A stretch of 64,000 nucleotides of DNA from Cynocephalus volans (GCF_027409185.1 NC_084462.1:28061577-28125576); one strand, 5' to 3'; positions 34,523 through 46,879 are shown, counted from the first letter of the stretch. Numbers and translations are program-made. The notes: a model not told the origin generated them from the letters alone.

Positions 34523-37220
34523 CAGAAGCTTTTTAGTTTGATATAATCCCATTTATGTTTTCTTTTGTTGCCTGTGCTTTTGGGGTCTTATTCATAAAGT
34601 CTTTGCTCAGCCCTACTTCCTGAAGTGTTTCCCCTATGTTTTCTTTTAGGAGTTTTATAGTTTCCAGTCTTATATTTAAGTCTTTAATCCATTTTGAGTT
34701 GATTTGGGTGTATGGGAAGAGGTAGAGGTCTAGTTTCATTCTTCTACATATGGGTGTCCAGTTTTCCCAGCACCATTTATTGAAGAGGCTATATTTTCCC
34801 CAGTGTATGTTCTTGTTGTTTTTGTCAAAGATCAGTTGGCTGTAAGTATGTGGGCTGGTTTCTGGGTTCTCTATTCTATTCTATTGATCTGAGTGTCTGT
34901 TTTTATGCCAGTACCATACTGTTTTGGTTACTATAACTTTGTAGTATAATTTCAAGTCAAGTTGTATAATGCGTCTGGCTTTATTTATTTGATTCAGGAT
35001 TGCTTTGGCCATTAGGGGTTTTTGTTGTTCCATATGAATGTTAGGACTGTTTTTTCTATTTCTGTGAAGAATGTCACTGGCATTTTGATGATGATTGTGT
35101 TGAATCTGTAGATCACTTTGGCTAGTATAACATTTTCACAGTATTAAATCTACCAATCCATGAACATGGAATGTCTTTGCATATTTTTGTGTCCTCTTTA
35201 ATTTCTTCATCAGTATTTTGTAGTTCTCATTGTAGAGATCTTTCACATCCTTGGTTAAATTTATTCCTGGGGTTTTGTTTTTGTTTTTGTTTTTTGTTTT
35301 GGGGGTTTTTTTTGGCAGCTATTGTAAATGGTCTTGCTTTCTTGATTTCTTTTCCTGCTAGTACATTGTCAGTGTATAAAAACACTACTGATTTTTGTAC
35401 ACTGATTTTTGTATCCTGAAACTTTACTGAATTTGTTTATCAGCTCTAGGAATTTTTTGTGGGGTCTTTAGGTCTTTCTGTATATAGGATCATTTCACCC
35501 ACAAACAGGGACAGTCTGTCTTCTTTTCCAGTCTAGATGCCCTTTATTTCTTTCTCTCGTCTGATTGCTCTGGCTAGTACTTCCAATACTATGTTAATAG
35601 GAGTGCTGAGAGTGGGCATCTTGTCTTGTTCCTGTTCTTAAGGGAAAAGCTGAAAGTTTTCATCATTCAGGATGATATTGGCTGTGAGTTTGTGGTATAT
35701 GACTTTTATTGTGTTGAGATACTTTCCTTCTATAACTAATTTGCTGAGAGTCTTTTTCCTGAAGGGATGTCCAATTGGTAAAACATTTTTTCTGCATATA
35801 TTGAGATAATCATATGTTTTTTTCCTTGATTTTGTTGATGTAGTGTATCACATTTAGTGACTTGTGTATGTTGAACCATTCTTGCATCCCTGGCATGAAT
35901 TCCACTTGATCATGGTGTATAATTTTTTTTGATGTGTTGCTGTATTCTGTTAGCTAGTACTTTATTGAGGATTTTGGGGTCAATGTTCATCAAAGATATT
36001 GGCCTGTAGTTTTCCTTTTTTGTTGTATCTTTGGTTTTGGTATCAGGATGAAGCTGGTCTTTTAGAATGAGTTTGGGAGGATGGCCTCTGTTTCAATTTC
36101 TTGGAATACTTTGAACAGAATTGTTATTAATTCCTCTTTAAAAGTTTAGTAGAATTCAGCAGTAAAGCCATCCAGTCCTGGGTCTTTGTTGGAAGACTGC
36201 TGATTACTGCTTCAATCTCATTGCTTGTTTTTAGTCTTTTCAGGTTTTCTCCTTCTTCTGTGTTCAGTCTTGGTAGTTTGTATGTGTCCAGAAATTTATC
36301 CACTTCCTCCAGGTTTTCAAATTTGTTGTTGTATAGTTGTTTATAATAGTCTCTAATGATTCTTTGTATTTCTGTGTCTCCCTTTTCAGTTGTAGTGTCT
36401 CCTTTTTCATTTCTGATTTTTGTTATTTGGGTCTTCTCTCTTCTTTTTTTAGTTAGCCTACCTAATGGCTTGTCTATTTTGTATATATTCTCAAAAAAAC
36501 CAACTTTTTGCTTCATTGATCTTTTGTGTCATTTTTTAGGTTCCTTTTTCATTTAATTATGCTCTGATCTTAATTATTTCTTTCTGCCTACTAATTTGGG
36601 GATTGGATTGTTCTTGTTTTTCTACTTCTTTGAGGTACAGATTAGGTTGTTTATTTGAAATCTTTCTATTCTTTTGATGTAAGTATTTATTGCAATAAAC
36701 TTCCCTCTTAGTACTGCTTTTGTAATATCCCACAGGTTTTGGTATGACATGTCTTTATTTTCATTAGCTTCAAGAAATTTTGGATTTCTTTTTTCAATTT
36801 CTTCTTGGACTCATAGGTCATTCAAGAGCATGGTGTTTAATTTTCATGTATTTGTATAATTTTCAGAGTTTTGCTTGTTATTAATTTCTAGTTTAATCCA
36901 CTGTGGACTGAAAAGATACTTGAAATGATTTCAATTTTTAAAAATTTTTTAAGACTTGATTTGTGACCTAACATGTGGTCTATCCTGGAGAATGTTCCAT
37001 GTACTGATAAGAAGAGTGTATATTCTGTAGTTGTTGGATGAAATGTTCTGTAGATATCTGCCAAGTCCAACTTGTCTAATGTGTAGTTTAAAACCTGTAT
37101 TTCTCTGTTGATTTGTTTCCTAAATGATCTGTCCAATGCTGAGAGAGAGGTGTTTGGTCCCCAACTATTATCATATTGGAGGGCCTATCTCTTTCTATAG
37201 GCCTAATAGTATTTGCTTTA

Positions 37221-37636
37221 TGCTGTGGATTTATTGAATTGTGTCCCCCAAAGTTCCAGGTATTGGAAACTTGGTCCCCACTGTGACAGTGTTGAGAGAT
37301 GGGACATCCTTTTATGGTAATTGAAAGGTAGGGCCTTAAAGAGGTGATTAGATTGTAGGACTGTGCTGTAGTGAATGGATTAATAATGGTGGTCAGAGGC
37401 ATGGTTCTGAGGGCTTTAAAAGGAGAGTGCATGAGGAACTATCTCCCTCTCTGCTCCACCATTTTGCAATGTGATACCCTGCCATCACTGAAGTTACCAC
37501 TAAAGAAAGCCTTCACCAGAGTGTCCCCTGGAATTTGGACTTCCAGCCTCCAAAACTGTAAACAATAAATTCCATATTCTCTATAAATACCCAGTTCCAG
37601 GTATTTTCTTAAAAGCAACAGAAATGAACTAATGCA
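37221..37636 (+). mobile_element. MaLR (MST/THE1-like) solo LTR
   Basis: 416 bp, ends tgctgtgg...aatgca. Five-base TSD cttta at 37216-37220 and 37637-37641. Inserted in the minus-strand L1. Contains TATA-like ctttaaaagg and AATAAA (acaataaattcc). Confidence 0.9.
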
Positions 37637-37954
37637 CTTTATATACCTAGGTGCTCTGGTTTTGGGTGCATATATATTTATGACTGTTATGTATTCTTGC
37701 TGGATAGATCCCTTTATCATCTTATAATGGCCTTCTTTGTCTCTTTTTATGGTTTTTGGTTTAAAGTCTACTTTATCTGCTATAAGAAAAGATAAAAAGA
37801 TATATAAGCTATATCTACTTTATCTGGTCATTTTTAGTTTCCATTTGTGCGATGTATCTGTTTCCATTGCTTCACTATTAGTCTGTGTTTGTCTTTACAG
37901 GTGAGGTGAGTCTCTTGTAGGCAGCATATAGTTGGATCTAGTTTTTTTGTTTTT

Positions 37955-38490
37955 GACCAGCAAAATCAGATTTATTAACTTGGTGCAGGGAGGGACGATA
38001 CCGCAGAGGAATGGTGGAATGCCACTCTGCAAGAAGGAGGAGGCAAATGTCTCTCCTAAGGTTAGCATCTCACTGAAGCCTTCTGGGGAGGAGTCAAGGG
38101 AGGTAGGGATCAACTCCCATTTGGCGGTTCTTTCCAAGGTAGGGTTAGGAGAAGTGGGGATTAATGAGGGATCAGGTGCTGCTATGAGGCAAGGGTGGCT
38201 GAGCAATTGGGTAGCTCCAGTAATAAATGAAAATAGCAATGGCTCTGGGGGCCTCATTGGTAAGAAAGCAATAGTTGCTCTAAGATGGGGTGATTATTGC
38301 ATTTTATAACTGCTGCATGACCTTGGGAAAAGCAACATTCCAGGTTAACTTTGCAACTGGCTTTGTCTGTGCCTGTCCCCCAGCCTGATGAGTGGCGGGG
38401 TTGATTTTGTTTTTCTCAGTCCAAGTTGATTTTTATGCTTTCAATCCTGTTCAGATTTTTCCTCCTTCACAACCAAGTCAGCAAAAATGA
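37955..38490 (-). repeat. Possible LTR (minus strand), family unknown
   Basis: Carries a minus-strand AATAAA at 37971-37976 about 17 bases before the segment end. GC content and structure fit an LTR, but I cannot match it to a family. It may equally be single-copy sequence. Confidence 0.35.
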
Positions 38491-38717
38491 ATTTGCTGTG
38501 GTTTGAACATGTCCCCCAAAAGCTCATGTATTAGAATCTTGAACCCCACTGTAACAGTGTTAAGAGGGTGCAAAATCTGATTATGGTATTTGGAAGGTGT
38601 GGCCTTTGAGAAGTGATTGGATTGTTAGGACTGTGCCTTCGTGAATGAATTAATCCATTCACGAACTAATGAATTATCATGGGCATGGTTCTGATGGCTT
38701 TAAAAGGAGAGCAAGTA

Positions 38718-38914
38718 GGGGCCAGACTGTGGCTCACTAGGGAGAGTGTGGTGCTGATAACACCAAGGCCACGGGTTCGGATCCCTATATAGGGATGGCC
38801 GGTTGGCTCACTTGGGAGAGCGTGGTGCTGATGACACCAAGTCAAGGGTGAGATCCCCTTACCAGTCATCTTTTAAAAATAAATAAAATAAATAAAAAAT
38901 AAAAAATAAAAAAA
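38718..38914 (+). mobile_element. tRNA-derived SINE, dimer
   Basis: Units joined by 'ccctatatagggatggccgg'. Long A/T tail. TSD taaaaggagag on both sides. Confidence 0.92.
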
Positions 38915-39116
38915 TAAAAGGAGAGTGAGAAGGTTGGCTCTTTTGCTCAGGTTGTTCTCTACAGAGACCTTACAGAGAGTCGCCACTGAGAAGAAAGCGC
39001 CCACCAGACATGCCCCCCTGCCCAGACCGTGGACTTCTGAGCCTCCAAAACTGCAGGAAACAAATTCCATTTTCTTTACAAATCACCCAGTTTCAGGTAC
39101 TCTGCTACAAGCAACA

Positions 39117-39166
39117 GAAAAAGGAACCAATAAAAAAAAAGAAAAGAAAAGAAAAAGGAACCAATA
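39117..39166 (+). repeat. 16-bp direct repeat around an 18-nt A-rich insert
   Basis: gaaaaaggaaccaata occurs exactly at 39117-39132 and 39151-39166; between them only aaaaaaaagaaaagaaaa. Confidence 0.9.
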
Positions 39167-39169
39167 CAC

Positions 39170-40400
39170 TCTTAGAGCATCTTTGTTGCTATTTTTATTT
39201 CCTTTTGCATATTGAAATGCCCTAAAGAAAATAAAAATAGCAAGCAATGGGTCAGTTATGTGGAAACTCGGAAAGGATCTCAACCAAAACCACATTCTTC
39301 ACAAGGCATCACTGTTCCTTCACCTCCCATGGATTTGTCACCCCTTTTCCCCAGGGTGATGGAACCACCAAAGATTACTCAAAACTCATCTCTTCTGTGC
39401 AGTGAGAAGTCCCAAAAAGGGGCTAATCTCCCAGAACCCTCAAGATAGAGGCATTCCTTCCATTTGGGAAGTTAACCACAAATTGGGGTTCTCTTTCCAC
39501 ATTTATTATCCAGACCAGGAAGTTTCAGGAAAAGAACATAGGTGGGGTTTTTGCTAAGTATAGGTTAACAAGTTTAACAATAGAACCTGGTAACATTCAG
39601 TAAGACAAGCAAGGTGACATTCCATAATGCAATTTGTAACAAAAGCTTGATTTTAGCAAACATTCTCTTCTTAAAGCAATTTCCCAGTATCTTTACATAT
39701 CAATCAGTAACCTGTCTGTCTTTGAGCCAGCAACTTTACTGTGTTACAATTCTTTATCTTACAACAGAGACTATAGCCTGGGGGAAATTTCCTGTCCTTT
39801 GCAAGGTCAATATTTGAAACTGCAAGGCTTTGGAAAACCAGGCCCTGTGAAGTACCTTTGCTTTATGCATACTCCACACACCACCTAGAGATGTAATAAT
39901 TTAGGCCAAATTTAATGAAGCCTCTAGGAATGGACCTGTGCCTTGTTCCCCAAAAGTGGTACAGTAATCCCAGTTGGGTAAAGAGAAGTCTAAAAACTGC
40001 CTGGGTTCCCCCAGTTTTGGTGGGAAAGGGACTGCAGGTTTGGGAGGCCCAGGGAAGAGATGGCACTATTCGTATAACACTTGTACTTGTCTCCCATCAG
40101 GGGTAGAGAGCTTCTCAGATGGAGATGGAAGAACTGCTAATATGCACTACTTTTTTCTCCCAGCTGGCAGGAAGAAAGTATGTAATCAATAATTACCCAG
40201 TGTTAATAATCTCTGATGGCAAACAAAACCTCAACTGAACGAAATCAATGAACTGCTGGGCTACACCAAAAACAAATAAAAACATGAGGCCCACAGACCA
40301 AAATGGCTAATGGGCTTTTCTTGTAGGGCATTCTCTGTAGAACTAGAAATGTTCCAGACGGGATGGAGTATCCTCACATATAAAACAGGAGTTTTCTTTC
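39170..40400. other. Unrecognised sequence within the retroposed segment
   Basis: About 1.2 kb with no SINE, L1 or LTR text that I recognise and no convincing frame. 39860-40080 has a mixed GC pattern that could be an ERV relic, without firm support. Confidence 0.4.
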
Positions 40401-40404
40401 TAAA

Positions 40405-41135
40405 AACAAAATTACATCTGAATAGACACTTCTCCAAAGTAGATACACAAATGAGCAATAAACGCATGAAAAGATGCTCAATATCATTAGCCATTAGGGG
40501 AATGCAAATCAAAACTACAATGATATACCACTTCATACCCACTGGGATGACGATAATTTTAAAAGACAGATAATAATAAATGATGGCAGGTCGTAGAAAA
40601 ATCCAAATCTTCATGTACTACTGGAAGAGATGTAAAATGGTGCAGTCACTTTGGAAAACTGTTGGGCAGTTCCTCAAAAAGTTAAACACAGAGTTATCAT
40701 ATGACCCAGCAATTCCATTCTTAGGTAGATACCCAAGAGAATTGAAAACACATGTCCACACATACCAAGAATGACTGTTTTGTAACGATGAATATGCTAA
40801 TTATCCTGATTTGATCATCACATATTGTACACAAGTGTTGATAGTCAACTCTGTACCCCATAAATATGTATAATCTATCATGTTTCAAAACAAAAAAAAA
40901 AAGAAAATGTATGTCCATACAGAAAACTTGTACACAAATGTTCATAGCAGCACTATTCACAATGCTAAAAGGTAGAAACAATGCAAATGTCCATCAGCTG
41001 ATAAGCAGGTAAACAAGATGTGGCATATCCATACAATGGAATATTATTCACCCATACAAAAGAATGAAGTACTGATGCTACAGTACAGATGAATCTTGAA
41101 AACATTATACTAAGTGAAAGAAGCTACTCGTGAAA
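40405..41135 (+). mobile_element. L1 ORF2 3' end with a second L1 3' tail nested in it
   Basis: Forward L1 text gaatagacacttctccaaag, then tagataaccccaagag-like target region. At about 40775-40905 a second L1 3' end (ccccataaatatgtataatc, then A11) interrupts it; the first L1 resumes at cttgtacacaaatgttcata. Confidence 0.7.
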
Positions 41136-41186
41136 TATGACTGCTATGGATAGAATGCTCCCCAGAACTAACTGAAGTTTGATCTC

Positions 41187-41384
41187 TGTATTAGTCCATT
41201 TCTGCCGCCAATAACAGAATAACCAAAACTGGGCAATGCACAAGAAAATAAAATTTATACCCTACCATTCAGAGGCTGCAGAATCCACAGTCCAGGGTGC
41301 ACACCCAGTGAGGGCCCCCACCTTGGTGGCAACTCTCCACAGCAATGCAGGGTGTTGCATGGTGAGAATGGGCTGAGGAAGAGC
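41187..41384 (-). mobile_element. MaLR LTR, 3' half only
   Basis: Starts tgtattagtccatttctgcc on this strand, like the copy at 18398, but stops mid-LTR at the edge of the 3.4-kb segment, near where the TATA-like box would be about 25-45 bp away. Confidence 0.7.
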
Positions 41385-43562
41385 TGGATCTAGTTTTTAA
41401 TCCAATCAGTTGTCTGTGTTTTTTGAGTGGGGAATTTAATACATTTACATTTAGGGTTGTTACTGAAAGACATTGTCTTATTCCAGGCATTTTGTCAATT
41501 TTTGTTTGGTTGTTTTAAGTATCTTTTGTTCCTTACTTCCCCTTTATTGTTTGTCTTCAGTGTTTGTTGGTTTTTTGTGGTGGTAAGATATAGTTTCTTT
41601 CTCTTTCTTATTTGCATTTCTGTTCTACCAGTGGGCTTTTTTCTTTCTTGTGTATTCATGGTAGTGTTTATCATTTTTTGGATTCCAGATGCTGGACTCC
41701 CTTGAAGATTTCTTCTAGGGCTGTTCGTTTGGTGGTGAGCTCCCACAGTTTTTGTCTTGGGAATACACTATTTCTCCTTCATATATAGCCTTGCTGAGTG
41801 TAGTATTCTTGGCTTTCAGTTTTTTCTTTTAGTACTTTGACTATATCATCCCATTCTCTTCTGGCCTACAGAGTTTCTGTTGAGAAGTCTGCTGTTAGTC
41901 TGATAGAGACTCCCTTATAGGTGACTTCATGCTTTTATCTTGCTGTTTTTAGGATTCCCTCCTTGTCTTTGAGTTTTGCTAGATTGACTATAATGTGTCT
42001 TGGAGAAGATCTTTTTGAATTGAATCTGTTGGGGGATCTTTGAGTCTTCTAGATTTGAAAGTTCATGTCTCTCCCTATACCTGGGAAGCTTTCCGGTATT
42101 ATTTCATTGAATATGTTTTCAATGCCTTTTCCTTTCTCCTCCCTTCTGGAACTCCATGATTCAGATGTTCGTATGCTTAAGGTTGTCTGCTAGTTCTCTT
42201 AGATTTTCTTTTTTAAAAAGTTCTTTTTCCTTTTTCAAAATTTTTGTACACCTGGGTTATTTTGAAAAGATTATCTTCAAGATCAGAAATTCCTTTTTCT
42301 GCTTGCTCTAAACTTCTGCTTAAGCTCTCAGTTGTGTTTTTTATTTCATTGAATGGATCCTTTAATTTCAGTAGTTATGTTACATTATTTTTCAAGGTAT
42401 TAATCTCTTTGTAACTCCTCCTTATCCTGGATAGTTTTTCTCACTTCATTGTGTCATCTAACTGAGTCTGCTTGTATCTTATTGAGTTGCCTTAAGATTG
42501 TTCAAAATCCCTTTTCAGTTATTTCAATGATTTCCTGCTCTATGGGGTCTGGTACTTGAGAATTATTGTATTCCTTTGGTGGTGTCATATTTTCTTGTTT
42601 TTTCATATTTCTAGTATCTATGTTGATGTTTGGTCATCTGGTAGAGCAGTTGCTGCTTCTGTTACTCTGGACTGGGTTTTGAGGGAAGACACTTCTCCCC
42701 ATAGATATGTTTTATATTGACCATTGAGAAGGGAGTATTAATATTGGTTCTAGGTAGACACAGTAGCATGTTCTCCATGTGGGTACTTTAGCCATATTCA
42801 GTGTTGAAGTTGCATGTGAGTGCCTACATGACCTAGGGCAGTGGGGCACCTAATGATTCCTTGCTGAGGTTAGTGATACTTTGTTAGGTCATTGAGGATG
42901 TGGGTGAGCTCTTGAGCTCTTGGGGGAGCACCGGAGTGCCCTGTTCCTCTTTGTCTGTGGTGGGTGACCCTAGGTGGGCTTGTTGGCACCCCAGCTAGTA
43001 TCCCATGACCCTGATGAGTGCACTGGGGTATACTGGAGCTCCTCAGTATGAATGGGTGATCCTGGGCTGGGCTTCCTCTTTCCTCTTTCCTACAGGCAGA
43101 GGCTTCTCCTGGGTCCTTTCTTCCCCTGGTTAGGGGATGGGTTGTTGGTGATTGGGAATTTTCTTACTTACTGTATTTGGCTATCTGGGGTTTCTACACT
43201 CTCTGGGGGTTCCATGTGTGTGTCTCCCCAGATCAAGGCAGTCACATGGACTGCACACATACCTCCCACCCCCTGGTATTCTACTGCAGGGGGCAGCATA
43301 ATTCCCCCCTGTGGATTGGGCCACTGGTTCATGGGTCTGAGCTTGCTCACCTGTTCCCCCACACACACTCTCTACTGGTGACCCTTCTTGTTTCATTGCA
43401 GTCAAGTGGTTGGTGGGCTGCCTACACAGTGGCAGTGGCTACTGCAGTTGTGGTGGCAGAGGTGGCAGAGATGGCAGGCTGCTCTTGCAGTATTGGTGGC
43501 TATGGCAGTGGCTGTGGTAGGCCACCCATGTGGCAGCACCTGTGCTCTTTTTGTTTCCTAAA

Positions 43563-43795
43563 CTTAACAAATATATAAAGGGCACCCATTTTTCTTCAGT
43601 TAATAATATAAAAAAAGACTGTATTGACATGATTAAATTCCCAGGACCCTCAGTTCTTTAAGGATGGACAAAATGGCTGGTATCATTGCCTACAAAAGTG
43701 TCTTCAATTTGATGGAGCTTATGTTGAGAAATAAAGTTTATATTCTTTATTTTTATCATTTAAATCCTTTTTTCCATGAACTTTTTGAAGTCCTA
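43563..43795 (+). mobile_element. Mariner-like element, right end
   Basis: Contains taaattcccaggaccctcag and gagaaataaagtttatattc and ends ttccatgaactttttgaagtcc before TA. The end matches the MITEs at 12757 and 55604. L1 text follows at once. Confidence 0.6.
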
Positions 43796-44662
43796 TATTG
43801 GTAGATGATGTGATCTTATATCTATAAAACCCTAAAGAATAAACACACGTATACACACACAAAAAACAGGTCTAATAAATGAATTCAGCAATGTTAAGGG
43901 ATACAAAATCATCACACACAAAAATCAGTGGTATTTTCATACATTAGCAATGAACAACCCAAAAAGGAAATTAAGAAAACAATTTCATTTCCAATGGCAT
44001 CAACAAGAATAAAATACTTGGGAATAAATTTTGCCAAGGAGAGACAAGACTTACACTCTGAAAATTACAAAATATTGCTGTAAGACATTAAAGAAGACCT
44101 AACTAAATGACAAAACACCTTGCATTCCTAGATTGGAAGACTTAATATTGTAAAGATGAAAATACTACCCAAAGTGATATACACATTCAATTCAATCCCT
44201 TTTTTTTAGAAATAGAAAAATCAATACTAAAATTCATATGGAATTTCAAGGGATTCAGTATAAGCAATACAATCTTAAAAATAAAAACAAAGTTGTTGAA
44301 GGACTCACACTAACCAATTTCAACACTTATTACAAAACTACAATAATCTACAGTGTGCTACTGACATAAGAACAGACATACAGACAAATGAATAGAATTG
44401 AGAGTTCAGAAATAAACCCTCACACATATGGTCAATTGATTTTTGGCAAGGGTACCAAGATCATCCAATGGGAAAAAACAGCCTCCTCAAAAAAATGGTG
44501 CTGGGTAATTGGCTATCCACAGAAAATATGTGTGGGCAAGAATGTGGAGAAATGTGAACTCTTATGAATTGCAGGAATATAAAATGGTGGGAATGTAAAA
44601 TGGTGCAGCCATTGTGGAGAACATTGGTGAATCTTTAGAAGGCTAAACATAGAATTACCATA
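43796..44662 (+). mobile_element. L1 ORF2 fragment, 3' portion of the split L1
   Basis: Resumes at tagatgatgtgatcttatat, the RT position where the piece ending at 31340 stopped. Runs through the ORF2 C-terminal region to 44662, where a MaLR element begins. Confidence 0.75.
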
Positions 44663-45345
44663 TGCTGAGATATGATTGAATTATTTCCCCCAAATTTCAT
44701 ATATTAGAAGCTTAATTCCCACTGTTACTGTTGAGAATGGGAAATCCTACTATGGTAATTAAAAGGTGGGCCTTGAAGAGGTAATTAGATTGTAGGACCA
44801 TGCATAGTGAATGGATTAATAATGGTGGTCAGGGGTGTGATTCTGAGGGTTTTAAAAGAAGAGTACATGACAGGTTAGCCTCTCTCTGCTCCACCATTTT
44901 CTGCCATGTGAGACCCCAGGTCACAGTTGCCACCAGCAAGGGCTTCTCCAAATGTGTTCCCTGGACTTTGGACTTCCCAGCCTCCAAAACTAAGCAGTAA
45001 CTTTCATTTTCTTATAAATCACCCAGTTCAGGAAGGAGTGAGGGGGATTGAGAGGTGATGGGTTGGGCAAAGGACATAAAGAATTACCCCTATTTGTAAA
45101 AATTAATATGCTAATAATAAATAAAAATTTTAAATAAAATAAATAAAAATAAAAACATTACATTGGACCCAGACATACAGATAAGCATACACATACAAAT
45201 TATAAGTAAAGTATTTTATGAAACAAAATTCCTATTTGTCCTACATGCAAGATGCTCTATTTTGTACTTACTAGATTTCATTTTTAAAAATAAAAAAATA
45301 ACCCAGTTCAAGTATTTTGTTATAAGCAACACCAATGGACTAACA
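44663..45345 (+). mobile_element. 5' LTR of the MaLR element, with insertion
   Basis: LTR sequence 44663-45030 and 45301-45345 (ending ggactaaca). The 270-bp insert between is flanked by acccagttca on both sides. Confidence 0.8.
45031..45300 (+). mobile_element. Short retroposed insert with two A-rich tails
   Basis: Starts like an L1 3'UTR end (gggattgagaggtgatgggt), reaches an A/T-rich tail near 45105-45160, then about 120 bp of other sequence, then a second A-rich tail containing AATAAA. TSD acccagttca at 45021-45030 and 45301-45310. Confidence 0.6.
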
Positions 45346-46879
45346 TATAAAAACCAGAGAAGTAGGATGTTGCTTATAAAAGATACTTGAAAATGTGGAA
45401 GTGGCTTTGGAACTGGGTAATGGGCAACGGCAGGAAGAATCTGAAGGAACAGGCTAGAAAAAGCCTAGCTGCTTATGAGAGTTTAGAAGACAAGAAAACC
45501 AGGGAAAGTTTGGAACTTCTTAAACTCTGATTAAATGGTAGTGAGCAGAATGCTGATAGACATATGGTCAGTAAAGGCCATTCTGAGAAGATCTCAGATG
45601 CAAATGAGAAAGGACTTATTGGAAACTAGGGCAAAGATCACCCTTGCTGTGAACTGGCAAGGAACTTGGCTGCAATTTGTTCATGGCCCAAAATTTTATG
45701 GAATGCGAAACTTAAAGGTGCTGATCCAGAGTATATGACAGAAGAAATTTCTAAGCAGCAAAGCATTCGGGAAGCTACGTGGCTACTTGCAACAGCCTAC
45801 ACCAAGTTATGGTGGCAAAGGCATGACATAAAGCCAGCATTTAAAGGGGAAGCTGAGTGTAAAGATTTAGAAAATTTGTAGCCTGGCCATGTGGTAGAGA
45901 AGCAGAGAGCATGCGATGGTGCAGCCCAGAGACCATTTGCCAAAGAAATTAGTACAAAAGAAAGGGATTATGAAGAAAAGGGGAAAAAGACATTGGAAGC
46001 ATTTCAGAGGTCTTGGAGGCTGTGTCTTCCATTACAGGCCCAGAAGCTTAAGGAGACAGAATAGTTTTGGGGAAGAGGACTGAGGCATCCTCCACAGGCT
46101 CACTGCTCAGGACCACCTCAGGAAGTTGTTTCTAGCACCAGCACCCCAGCTGCTATTACTGCTCCAGCCATGGCTAAATTGGTCCCAGGTGTGGCTGGAC
46201 CCACAGCTCTGGAAAATACAAGCCAGAAGTCTTGGCAGCATCTACATGGCTTGGGAGCCTCCACCCAGATTTCAAAGGATGTATGGAAAAGCCTGGGGAC
46301 CCAGGAAGAGATTTGTCACAGGGACAGAGTTACTTCAGACAGCCTTTGCTAGAGCAATGCCCAAAAGAAATGTGGGGTCAGAGTTGCAGCTGAAAAACCC
46401 CAACAGCACCACGTCCAGTGGAGCCATGAGAGCGGGACCACCATGGAGACCCCAGACCTGTGGAGCTAACAGAGTGGAACACCAGCCTGGGAGAGCTGAA
46501 GTGTGGCCTGAGACCAGGAAAACCACAGGAGCAGAGTTGCCCAAGGTCTTGGGGACCCAACCCCCACACCAGCATGCAGAGGACATTGACCATGGAGTCA
46601 AGATACATGATTTGTCAGCTTTGAGATTTAATGCCTGCCTTGCTGGGTTTCAGACTTGTTTAGAACCTGTTACCCCTTTGTTTGGCATATTTCTGCCTTT
46701 TTGCATGGGAATATGTACCCTATGTTTGTCCCACCATTGTATCTTGGAAGTAAATAACTTGTTTTGATTTCACAGATGAGACTTTGAACTTTTTGAGTTG
46801 AAATAAGCTAAAACTTTGGGGATGGAATGAATGTGTTTACCTGTGAGAAGGACATGAACTTTGGGGGATAGAGGTAGAA
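45346..46879 (+). mobile_element. MaLR internal region
   Basis: Forward THE1/MST-type internal text, including 'aagcagcaaagcattcggga'. The 213-codon open frame at 46126-46767 lies here; it has low-complexity Pro/Arg-rich content and no known domain. Confidence 0.8.

Larger units (their letters stand above)
38494..39168 (+). mobile_element. MaLR LTR interrupted by a SINE dimer
   Basis: Starts tgctgtggtttgaacatgtc. It is broken by a SINE dimer at 38718, and the LTR resumes with ggagagtgagaagg. End near ggaaccaataca. No TSD found. An A-rich mini-insertion lies at 39133-39150. Confidence 0.75.
37947..41384 (-). mobile_element. 3.4-kb retroposed segment in L1, apparent LTR-started RNA copy
   Basis: The L1 text tggatctagttttt occurs at 37933-37946 and 41385-41398, a 14-base duplication around the whole segment. 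On the minus strand the segment begins inside a MaLR LTR, about where transcription would start, and ends with AATAAA (37971-37976) followed by an A-rich run. Holds other repeats in both orientations. Reading it as a copied RNA is an inference. Confidence 0.55.
33891..43562 (-). mobile_element. Near full-length L1, 3'-truncated, split by three insertions
   Basis: Reading right to left: 5'UTR-like (about 43562-42640), ORF1 region (42640-41700), ORF2 endonuclease (to 36890), reverse transcriptase (36516-36127 and on) and ORF2 C-terminal region (to 33891). L1 pieces are 33891-34132, 34523-37220, 37637-37946 and 41399-43562, about 5.4 kb. The left edge lies inside ORF2 with no 3'UTR or tail, so this end was lost or never made. 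Frames carry several stops; inactive. Confidence 0.85.

Noticed and set aside
36127-36516. L1 ORF2 reverse transcriptase as an active gene
   Set aside because: Only 129 codons remain open and the element is truncated and split three times.
46126-46767. 213-codon open frame on the plus strand
   Set aside because: It lies in the MaLR internal region, between the two LTRs. Composition is Pro/Arg-rich and no domain is visible.
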